Shown in pieces: positions 14,766 through 20,660 of a stretch of 20,660 nt of DNA. Every line of letters starts with the position of its first letter. The first letter of the stretch is position 1. This DNA is from an uncultured cyanobacterium (GTDB lineage: Bacteria; Cyanobacteriota; Cyanobacteriia; PCC-6307; Cyanobiaceae). The notes beneath the pieces are model-generated. The model saw nothing but the letters and a program-made list of their open reading frames with translations, was not told the origin of the DNA and ran no database searches. Location of the stretch: contig CAIKWV010000101.1 of assembly GCA_903831165.1 (NCBI GenBank), forward strand, positions 1-20,660, in the 5' to 3' direction. Position numbers and translations under genes: made by a program.

Positions 14766-15148
14766 AACCTAGGGGCAACGCCCAGCGAGGGCCAGCCGGG
14801 AGACCCATACCAGATCCCCAACCGGAACCGCTTGAGCCCAGGCCCCAGGCTGAGCGGAACAATCGAAGACATCGGCAGCACAGGCCCTGGCCCTGGAGCG
14901 TCCGTCCCCCACCCCGTCCCGTTGCCTGGGTCGGCGCCAGGTGGGGCCAGTCAACAGCCTGTTGCGCAGATCTGCTGCCAAGCTGCCGCTGCCAGGGCCG
15001 GCTGACGCTGGCAGCAAACCCCTTGGCGGGGGACGCCAAGGCCTGCTGAGCTGAGGGCTCCAGCCGATGGAGCTGCAGACCTGGCAGAAGCAGCCAGGCA
15101 CCTGAGCGAGCCGCGTCATGCTGGACGGCGTCGCTCGATCGGAGGCGG
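14766..15148. other. Divergent intergenic region with a strong hairpin
   Basis: 383 bases between yccF (minus) and the Nif11 gene (plus). Long open frames on the opposite strands here lack any family content and look like high-GC noise. It contains a perfect 8-bp stem-loop at 15021-15041 (listed separately) and the ribosome binding site of the Nif11 gene at its end. Confidence 0.45.
15021..15041. other. Stem-loop CCTTGGCG/CGCCAAGG
   Basis: A perfect 8-bp inverted repeat with a 5-base loop (GGGGA), 108 bases before the Nif11 start. It could be a 5'-UTR structure, an operator or the end of a small RNA. There is no T-run, so a terminator is less likely. Confidence 0.45.
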
Positions 15149-15364
15149 ATGTCCCGCGAACAACTCAAGGCTTTTCTGGCCCGGGTTCAGGAGACGCCAG
15201 CGCTGCGATCGGCGATTGAGGCGGCCGCCACCGCCGACGATGTGGCCCAGATCGCCGCCGGCCTGGGCTTTGAGTTCTCCGGCGACGAACTGCTGCGGGC
15301 CTCGGGCCAGACCTTTGATCGCGTCACGGTCACCAAGCGGGACATCCCCGGTGAATACAGCTGA
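15149..15364 (+). CDS. Nif11-domain small protein
   Basis: A 71-residue protein with a good ribosome binding site (GGAGG, 5 bases before the ATG). The sequence SREQLKAFLARVQETPALRS, then a helix with TADDVAQIAAGLGFEFSGDELL, follows the Nif11 pattern. Nif11 domains occur in nitrogen-fixation neighbourhoods and as leader regions of cyanobacterial peptide precursors. Here the domain is followed only by a short charged tail (VTKRDIPGEYS), with no double-glycine cleavage site and no Cys/Ser/Thr-rich core, and no maturation enzymes are nearby, so it is not an evident peptide precursor. Function unknown. It is followed after 71 bases by another unknown gene. Confidence 0.85.
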   Translation: MSREQLKAFLARVQETPALRSAIEAAATADDVAQIAAGLGFEFSGDELLRASGQTFDRVTVTKRDIPGEYS

Positions 15365-15435
15365 GACCAGGGCTGATGCAGGCCATCAATCAGCGGCAAG
15401 GGTTACTGTGCCAGCCAACGGTGTCCGGACTCCCG

Positions 15436-16122
15436 ATGGTGAAGGAAGAAGGCTGTCGCTCGGCAGAGCTGCGCGAGCTGGGCTGGAGCGCGGAAGAAGT
15501 GCGCGTTTACGAAGAACTGTGGGAGTACCGGCAGCGCTGGGGGGCCATCAACCTCGAACGGGAGGAGCGTCAGTTGCTGCGCAAGGCCGAGGCCGCCCTG
15601 CCCAAACGGCCCAGCTCCGCGCGCGGGGCCGCCCGCAAGACAATCCAGGAGAAGGCGCACCATCGCTGGTTGAGCTTCCATCTGGCCGCCATGCAGGCCA
15701 GCGCCGAGGCGATCGGGCTCCAGCCCGGTGAAGAGGCCGCCTGGCCGATTCTGCTGGAGGAAGAACTGCGGGCGCTCGAGTACTACCAACCGGTGCTGGG
15801 GCTTCCCGACACGCTGAAAGCGAAATTGTTCCAGCCGGAACGGGAGCGACTGGCCGCCGAAGCCGCAGCCCTCGGCCGGGTGCTCAGCTACGACTTCAAT
15901 GCTCCCCTGGAGGCCCTGAAACTGCAGGAGGCCACCAGCTGGAAGCCCCTGCGCGGCGACGCGACGGCCGCGGCCAGCGACTATCCGGTACTGGACGGCG
16001 AAACGGCCAGCAGCTTCCGCATCAAGGTGCGGCGGGAGATCTTGGCCTTCACCCGCGCCACCTATCCATCGCTCAAGGACTGCGACAAGCCTGATCCCGC
16101 TGACGATGTCGCAGCCAACTGA
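15436..16122 (+). CDS. Conserved-looking hypothetical protein, 228 residues
   Basis: Start placed at the ATG at 15436 (MVKEEGCRSAELRELGWSAEEV). An ATG at 15376 would add 20 residues whose codons look unlike the rest of the gene. The protein is soluble, acidic and largely helical: ELWEYRQRWGAINLEREERQ near 30-50, a basic segment (KRPSSARGAARKTIQEKAHH), a region LEEELRALEYYQPVLGLPDTLK, and a C-terminal part SSFRIKVRREILAFTRATYP. No signal peptide, membrane span or known catalytic motif. I cannot name a family. It is downstream of the Nif11 gene on the same strand and upstream of rpaB. Confidence 0.75.
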   Translation: MVKEEGCRSAELRELGWSAEEVRVYEELWEYRQRWGAINLEREERQLLRKAEAALPKRPSSARGAARKTIQEKAHHRWLSFHLAAMQASAEAIGLQPGEEAAWPILLEEELRALEYYQPVLGLPDTLKAKLFQPERERLAAEAAALGRVLSYDFNAPLEALKLQEATSWKPLRGDATAAASDYPVLDGETASSFRIKVRREILAFTRATYPSLKDCDKPDPADDVAAN

Positions 16123-16135
16123 TCCGTACCACATT

Positions 16136-16155
16136 GAGCCCCAGCCCACGGGCTC
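16136..16155 (+). terminator. Weak hairpin between the hypothetical gene and rpaB
   Basis: GAGCCC-cagcccac-GGGCTC gives a 6-bp stem 13 bases after the stop at 16122. No U-run follows, so terminator function is uncertain. Confidence 0.3.
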
Positions 16156-16229
16156 CCTGTCTGAGAGGATCGACACACAGATGTGGAAGGCCTGCTGAGG
16201 TCTTTCACCCATCCTGAAGTCGAGTCACC

Positions 16230-17006
16230 ATGACCGCATCCGTTCCCCATTCCGCCAGCGACGGACGTGAGGCGACCGGCAGTAAGGGCACCATCCTGGT
16301 GGTGGACGATGAGGCGAGCATCCGCCGCATCCTTGAAACGCGCCTGTCGATGGTGGGGTACACCGTGGCCACCGCCTCCGATGGCGAAGAGGCTCTGGAG
16401 CGCTTCCCCACCGTCGAACCCGATCTGGTGGTGCTTGACGTGATGATGCCCAAGCTGGACGGCTACGGCGTCATCCAGGAGCTGCGCAAGATCTCCGAGG
16501 TGCCGATCGTGATGTTGACGGCCCTCTCGGAAGTCAAGGACCGGATCCTGGGCCTGGAGCTGGGGGCGGACGACTATCTGATGAAGCCCTTCAGCCCCAA
16601 GGAGCTGGAGGCCCGCATCCGCTGTGTGCTGCGTCGCGTCCATGGCCCTGGCAGCGCCAACGGCGGCACGAGACCGGCCACAGCCAACGGGATTGAGGTG
16701 GGCGGGCTGCGCATCAACACCGCCAAACGTCAGGTGTTCCGCGGCGACGACAGGATCCGTCTGACCGGGATGGAGTTCGGCCTGCTGGAACTGCTGCTGA
16801 GCCGCTCGGGGGAACCGCTGAGCCGCGCCGACATCCTCACCAAGATCTGGGGCTACACGCCGGAACGACATGCGGACACTCGGGTGGTGGACGTGCACGT
16901 CTCCCGGCTCCGGGCCAAGTTGGAGGAAGACCCTGAAAATCCCGAGCTGATCATCACCGCCCGGGGCATGGGCTACATGTTCCAGCGCATCGTGACGAAC
17001 GGCTAA
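16230..17006 (+). CDS. rpaB: Response regulator RpaB (OmpR family, Ycf27)
   Basis: A 258-residue DNA-binding regulator. The receiver domain (about 20-135) has the acid pair D26 D27, the phospho-acceptor D70 in VVLDVMMPKLDGYG, T97 and K119 in MKPFSPKELEARIR. The winged-helix domain (about 155-253) contains INTAKRQVFRGDDRIRLTGM, IWGYTPERHADTRVVDVHVS and ARGMGYMFQRIV. It is very close to cyanobacterial RpaB from memory. RpaB is phosphorylated by the NblS (Hik33) kinase and controls high-light, stress and photosystem genes through HLR1 sites. Compared with other RpaBs it has a longer N-terminal tail of about 19 residues before the receiver domain. The kinase gene is not in this window. It is followed after 29 bases by an HPP-family gene. 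Confidence 0.97.
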   Translation: MTASVPHSASDGREATGSKGTILVVDDEASIRRILETRLSMVGYTVATASDGEEALERFPTVEPDLVVLDVMMPKLDGYGVIQELRKISEVPIVMLTALSEVKDRILGLELGADDYLMKPFSPKELEARIRCVLRRVHGPGSANGGTRPATANGIEVGGLRINTAKRQVFRGDDRIRLTGMEFGLLELLLSRSGEPLSRADILTKIWGYTPERHADTRVVDVHVSRLRAKLEEDPENPELIITARGMGYMFQRIVTNG

Positions 17007-17035
17007 ACTGTTCCGACTGATACAAAACGACCGCC

Positions 17036-17563
17036 GTGCTGGGTCGCCTTCGCTGGTTTCTGGCCCAGCAGCGTCAGCGGGGTCGCGATTACCAGCCCAG
17101 CTTTGCGAGCGGCCAGGTGCTCAGGTCCTGGCTTGGCGCCCTGATCGCCATCACCCTGCTGGGCCTGATGAGCGCCTGGAGCCACTATCCCCTGATCGCC
17201 GCACCCCTGGGGGCCTCCAGCGTGCTGGTGTTCGGCCACCCCGCAAGCCCCCTTGCCCAGCCCCGCAATCTGGTGCTCGGCAACACCCTGGCCGCCCTGA
17301 TCAGTGTCGTCTGTGTGCTGCTGTTCGGTGCAGCACCCTGGGTGATGGGGCTGGCCGTGGCCCTGGCGATCACCAGCGGCCAGATGTTGCGTTGCCTCCA
17401 TCCCCCGGCTGGCGCCGTGGCCCTGCTGGGGGTGCTGCTGAGCGCAAAGCCGGTTTTTGTGCTGATGCCCGTGCTGCTCGGTTCGCTGCTGCTGGTGCTG
17501 ATTGCCGTGATCCTCAACCAGCTCGGCCCCGCCCGAACCCCCTATCCCCACCACTGGCTCTAG
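17036..17563 (+). CDS. HPP family membrane protein (possible nitrite transporter)
   Basis: A 175-residue protein beginning at a GTG at 17036. Family marks: the HPP motif in CLHPPAGAVALLGVLL near residues 119-134, preceded by IAAPLGASSVLVFGHPASPLAQPRN (about 54-78), which is typical of the family. There are four to five hydrophobic helices. HPP proteins of some cyanobacteria and chloroplasts have been linked to nitrite transport across the inner membrane or envelope; that role here is inference. It follows rpaB by only 29 bases, so cotranscription with it is likely. No good ribosome binding site is visible in the spacer. Confidence 0.85.
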   Translation: MLGRLRWFLAQQRQRGRDYQPSFASGQVLRSWLGALIAITLLGLMSAWSHYPLIAAPLGASSVLVFGHPASPLAQPRNLVLGNTLAALISVVCVLLFGAAPWVMGLAVALAITSGQMLRCLHPPAGAVALLGVLLSAKPVFVLMPVLLGSLLLVLIAVILNQLGPARTPYPHHWL

Positions 17564-17653
17564 AGGCTCGCTGAACACGGGCGGGCCGGGTCCGCGGCGC
17601 TGATCGACAGGGCAGAAACCAGGCAACCCACCAGGCACGAGCTGGGGGCTAGC

Positions 17654-17689
17654 CAACAGCCATTGGCGTGGCAACAGCCATTGGCGAGG
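17654..17689. repeat. 18-bp tandem repeat upstream of the AraC-type gene
   Basis: CAACAGCCATTGGCGTGG (17654-17671) is followed directly by CAACAGCCATTGGCGAGG (17672-17689), with one mismatch, and then by a partial third copy beginning CAACAGCC. It lies between the HPP gene and the likely AraC start. Confidence 0.85.
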
Positions 17690-17751
17690 CAACAGCCGTG
17701 GGAGCCGTAGCCCTTGTGGGCAACACAGCGGGCAGCTGCTACACCGAAGCC

Positions 17752-18858
17752 ATGAGCCACCCAGCAACGCACGGCCGAAATGCCACGGCCGAGCCCCCAG
17801 CGGCGCCAACGGCCGACGGAATGCCGCTGCTGGGGCTGGCGCCGCTGTCGATGACCTCCAATGACGCGGCGGTCTTCGGCGGCGTGCTCGATCAGGTGTT
17901 GCCGGTGAGGGTGGCCACCTGGGATGCCCTGGACCGACAACGACCCTTCATCAACAAGTCCGCCGCCCTGCAGCTGGGGGATCTGAGCCTGCTGTCCACC
18001 TACGGCTCCGGTTTCGATGGCACCCTTGAGCGGCAGCGGCATGCCCACCTGGTGCTGCCCTACGCGCCGGAGCTGGCGATCAACGACTACCAGGTGGATC
18101 AGCAGAGCTATCGCTTTCAGCAGGAAAGCCTGTTTCTCAGCCAGGAGCCATCCAGGCTGCGCATCCACGCCAGCTTCTGCGCGGCGGTGGTCGTCACCTT
18201 CCCGCCGGAGAGCCTGCGACCGGTGGCAACCGCCATGGCGGGCTCAGAGAGGGGCTGCGAGGCGATTGAAGGGGCACTGCAACGCACCACCGTGCTCGAT
18301 CAGCAGGCCGATCGTCGCCTTGCCGGCGTGCAGAAGCTGCTGAGACAGAGCCTGCAGATGATCCATACCGCGATCGACGCGGACGGCCGTGTCAACCCGA
18401 TGCTGCAGCTGGACGATCTGGTGCGCCGCCTGCTGGTGATGCTGCTGTTGCCGCAGTTGCTGCACGGCGACAGCGGCGAACGCGATACCGCTCCGGAACT
18501 GGGCCGGGAGGAACGGCAACAGGATCCCTACAGCCACGACGCTCTGGTGCAGTGGCTACTGGCGAATCTGCAGGAACCCCTGAGCCTCAGCGACATCGAA
18601 CAGCGCAGCTGCTACAGCCGCCGCTCGCTGCAATACACCTTCCGGCAGCGCTACGGCTGCGGTCCCACCCAATGGCTGCGCCGCCAACGGCTCGAGCGAG
18701 CGATGACGATCCTGGACCAGTCCAGGCCGGGACTGACGGTGAGTCAGTTGGCCCAGGATTGCGGTTATCTCAGCCAGGCCGCCTTCAGCCGTGATTTCCT
18801 GCGACGCTTCGGCCAGCGTCCCTCGGAGGTCCTGCGCCAGCAGCGGCGGCGCCCCTGA
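17752..18858 (+). CDS. AraC family transcriptional regulator
   Basis: A 368-residue protein from the ATG at 17752. An in-frame GTG at 17668 would add a 28-residue stretch encoded by the tandem repeat, so I prefer the ATG. Residues 30-230 form a sensor-type domain (FDGTLERQRHAHLVLPYAPE, with CAAVVVTFPPESLRPV) without a recognisable ligand. The C-terminal AraC DNA-binding domain (about 265-365) has two helix-turn-helix units: LSLSDIEQRSCYSRRSLQYT with FRQRYGCGPTQWLRRQRLERA, then LTVSQLAQDCGYLSQAAFSR with DFLRRFGQRPSEVL. The target is unknown. It has no partner gene on the same strand within 550 bases, so it may act elsewhere or on the HPP or CorC neighbours. Confidence 0.92.
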   Translation: MSHPATHGRNATAEPPAAPTADGMPLLGLAPLSMTSNDAAVFGGVLDQVLPVRVATWDALDRQRPFINKSAALQLGDLSLLSTYGSGFDGTLERQRHAHLVLPYAPELAINDYQVDQQSYRFQQESLFLSQEPSRLRIHASFCAAVVVTFPPESLRPVATAMAGSERGCEAIEGALQRTTVLDQQADRRLAGVQKLLRQSLQMIHTAIDADGRVNPMLQLDDLVRRLLVMLLLPQLLHGDSGERDTAPELGREERQQDPYSHDALVQWLLANLQEPLSLSDIEQRSCYSRRSLQYTFRQRYGCGPTQWLRRQRLERAMTILDQSRPGLTVSQLAQDCGYLSQAAFSRDFLRRFGQRPSEVLRQQRRRP

Positions 18859-19412
18859 GCGGGGGCAGCCCGGATCAGAGCTGGACCTGGGATGGGGCGC
18901 GTCAGGACTGGGGGCGCTCCGTGAAACGCGCAGTAAACCCTTGGCCCCAGAGCAACGCGGTCCTGAGACCCGCGTCCCTGTCGGGAAGGCGATCTCGGCG
19001 TGAGGCGTGGTCCAGAGCGCTCCAAAGAGTCTGCCGAAAAACTCCTCAGAAGGCCTGTTTGAAGTTCGGTCAGCTCTGTGCAACACCGATGAACAGAGGG
19101 TCGCGGGCGGGCCAAGGGGCGGGCAACCATGGCCGAGACGGTTTTGTCCGCAGACTCCTAAGGAAGGCCTGGGACAACCCTCGGATCCGAAGCGATCAGC
19201 CCCGGCGACACATGCCCCTGACATGAGCGCCGATGGTCTTGCGGGGAGTTGGACAGACTTTCCCGAAGGGAGAGCAAGAATTGACTTCACTTAATCCAGC
19301 CATCTTTAACCGGATTTTGCATCGCCACCCCGTCAGCGCAGGCCGATTCAACACTGCCAGCCCCTGCTAACCTTGAACACGGCAGTTACCAATCAGAGCC
19401 CTCCACCGACCA
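18859..19412. other. Intergenic region of 554 bases, no gene supported
   Basis: Open frames on both strands lack family content and ribosome binding sites. A 6-bp inverted repeat CTCTGT...ACAGAG sits at 19074-19098. The last 150 bases are AT-richer. They contain a TTGACT hexamer at 19281-19286, and 17 bases later CTTTAA, a plausible sigma-70 promoter pointing right toward the CorC-type gene. Confidence 0.45.
19281..19309 (+). promoter_or_regulatory. Possible sigma-70 promoter for the CorC-type gene
   Basis: TTGACT (19281-19286) matches five of six bases of the -35 consensus; a 17-base spacer leads to CTTTAA (19304-19309), a weak -10. It would give a leader of roughly 95 bases before the GTG at 19413. 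Base composition here is clearly lower in GC than the neighbours, as expected for a promoter. Confidence 0.4.
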
Positions 19413-20660
19413 GTGATCACCGCCCTCGTCGAAATTGCTCTGATCCTCGTTCTGATCGTTGCCAACGGCATCTTCTCAGGTTCGGAGATCGCGGTGGTTT
19501 CAGCCCGCAAAATCCGCCTGGAACAGCTGGCCGAGCAGGGTAACGGCCAGGCCCGGGCTGCCCTGCGGCTCGCCAATGCCCCCAACGACTTTCTCTCCGC
19601 CGTCCAGATCGGCATCACCCTGATCGGCATCCTCAGTGGCGCGGTGGGCGGGGCCACCCTGGCGCGACGCCTGGAACCGCTGATCGCCTCGATCCCGCTG
19701 TTGCGCCCCTGGAGCGAAGGCCTCAGCGTGGCCGTGGTGGTCGGTGTGATCACCTACCTGTCGCTGGTGATCGGCGAACTGCTGCCCAAGCGCATTGCCC
19801 TCAACAACCCTGAGGCCGTGGCCTGCGCCGTGGCCCGACCGATGCGCGGGCTGGCCCGCTGGACCGCCCCGCTGGTGCGGCTCCTGGGTGCCTCCACCGA
19901 CCTGTTGCTCAACCTGCTGGGCATCAGCAGCTCATCGGAACCGGATCTGACCGAAGAGGAGATCAAGGCTCTGGTCCGCCAGGGAGCCGAATCGGGCGTG
20001 CTGGAAGAAGCCGAGCACGACATGGTGCAGCGGGTCTTTCGCCTCGGCGATCGCTCGATCCGGGCGATCATGACGCCCCGCACCGACATCTGCTGGCTGG
20101 ATCTCAACACCACCAGGGAACAGCAGCTCAAGCTGGTCACCGATAGCAATCACTCCCGCCTACCCGTTGCCCATGGCAACCTTGACGACTGCATCGGCAT
20201 CCTGCGCGGACGCAACCTGCTGGCCTCTGAACTCAAGGGCGGTGCGGTGGATCTGAAGGCTTTGTTGCAACCACCGCTTTACATCACCGAATCTGCCCGG
20301 GCCCTGAATGTGATTGAGCAATTCCGCCAGACCGGTGTGCACATTGCCCTGGTCACCGATGAATATGGAGGCATCGAGGGGCTGGTCACACTCACCGACC
20401 TGATGGAGGCAATTGTCGGCGATTTGCCTTCAGCGGAAGATCTCGATGAACCCCAGATCATCCGCCGCGAAGATGGCTCCTGGCTTCTCGATGGGGCACT
20501 GGATATCAGTGAGTTCAAGGATCTGCTGGAGCGCCCCAGCCTGCCGGACGAAGCCAGTGGCAGCTTTCACACCCTGGGCGGCTTTGTCCTGCATGTGTTG
20601 GGCCGGGTGCCGCGGGCGGGAGATCACTTCAGCTGGGATGGCCTGCGCTTTGAAGTGATG
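19413..20660 (+). CDS. CNNM/CorC (hemolysin C) family transporter, 3' end outside window
   Basis: Begins at a GTG at 19413 and stays open to the window edge (416 codons). Residues 1-175 are the DUF21/CNNM membrane domain, with NGIFSGSEIAVVSARKIRLE (19-38) and the conserved VQIGITLIGILSGAVGG at 64-80 and VIGELLPKRIAL at 119-130. A CBS pair follows at about 215-340: IMTPRTDICWLD at 219-230 and HIALVTDEYGGIEGLVTLTD at 310-329. From about 355 a CorC/HlyC C-terminal domain starts (GSWLLDGALDISEF, then FHTLGGFVLHVLGRVP). Family members export or regulate Mg(II) or Co(II); the CBS pair binds ATP-Mg in homologues. The stop codon is not in this window. It is isolated on its strand, preceded by a 554-base gap. 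Confidence 0.95.
   Translation, partial: MITALVEIALILVLIVANGIFSGSEIAVVSARKIRLEQLAEQGNGQARAALRLANAPNDFLSAVQIGITLIGILSGAVGGATLARRLEPLIASIPLLRPWSEGLSVAVVVGVITYLSLVIGELLPKRIALNNPEAVACAVARPMRGLARWTAPLVRLLGASTDLLLNLLGISSSSEPDLTEEEIKALVRQGAESGVLEEAEHDMVQRVFRLGDRSIRAIMTPRTDICWLDLNTTREQQLKLVTDSNHSRLPVAHGNLDDCIGILRGRNLLASELKGGAVDLKALLQPPLYITESARALNVIEQFRQTGVHIALVTDEYGGIEGLVTLTDLMEAIVGDLPSAEDLDEPQIIRREDGSWLLDGALDISEFKDLLERPSLPDEASGSFHTLGGFVLHVLGRVPRAGDHFSWDGLRFEVM

Noticed and set aside
13231-15168. A 645-codon minus-strand frame
   Set aside because: It runs antisense to the VIT-family gene, crosses yccF in another frame and the intergenic gap, and has only Gly/Pro/Arg-rich noise.
15149-15364. Nif11 gene as a lanthipeptide or other RiPP precursor
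   Set aside because: No double-glycine cleavage site, no cysteine-rich core after the domain, and no maturation enzyme or peptidase transporter nearby.
17010-17023. NtcA site GTT-N8-TAC as an activating site for the HPP gene
   Set aside because: It has one mismatch and lies 12 bases before the start codon, too close for class II activation; kept only as a low-interest note.

Overview
The window looks like a piece of a high-GC picocyanobacterial chromosome (Cyanobium/Synechococcus type). The strongest evidence is an RpaB (Ycf27) response regulator that I recognise almost along its whole length. Supporting evidence is a SelD fused to an FAD/NAD(P) oxidoreductase domain, an OprB-like porin N-terminus of the cyanobacterial kind, a Nif11-domain protein, an HPP membrane protein, and at least one HIP1 decamer (GGCGATCGCC at 6561-6570). 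No rRNA, tRNA, CRISPR array, transposase or integrase was recognised. Organism assignment is inference from gene content.

Layout, left to right. (1) 1-1600: a left-truncated OprB-like porin (minus) and a small secreted protein (minus). (2) 1600-4030, iron uptake: feoB and feoA (minus, ATGA overlap), with a 15/19 match to the Fur box just upstream of feoA, preceded by an overlooked 54-residue membrane protein. (3) 4030-5425: a mostly empty stretch, then a very small twin-CX3C protein and a PilZ-domain protein (plus). (4) 5430-8970: a compact phosphonate/phosphite-type ABC operon on the minus strand (phnD, an unknown 80-residue protein, phnC, double-length phnE). (5) 9125-9590: a YjbQ family protein. 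(6) 9900-13280, selenium: mnmH (tRNA 2-selenouridine synthase) broken by one extra C, convergent with the fused selD. Their stop codons share one CTAG. (7) 13314-14220: a 64-residue protein and a VIT/CCC1-type iron/manganese transporter with a His-rich start. (8) 14334-16122: yccF (minus), a Nif11 protein and an unknown 228-residue protein. (9) 16230-17563: rpaB followed closely by an HPP membrane protein. (10) 17752-18858: an AraC-family regulator preceded by a small tandem repeat. (11) a 554-base gap and then a CNNM/CorC-family transporter that runs off the right edge.

How the genes fit together: the recurring themes are metal and nutrient handling. These are Fe(II) import (FeoAB) under probable Fur control, vacuolar-iron-transporter-type Fe/Mn export, a CorC-type Mg/Co protein, import of phosphonate or phosphite, and selenium activation for tRNA modification. 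No C-P lyase or phosphite dehydrogenase gene is present here, so the fate of the Phn substrate cannot be read from this window. No selA/selB/selC was seen, so selenium use here points to selenouridine rather than selenocysteine.

Most of the window is ordinary picocyanobacterial chromosome. The points most worth a second look are the frameshift in mnmH, the missing canonical start codon of feoA, the unknown gene inside the phn operon, the duplicated twin-CX3C peptide, and the composition break in the porin at the left edge.
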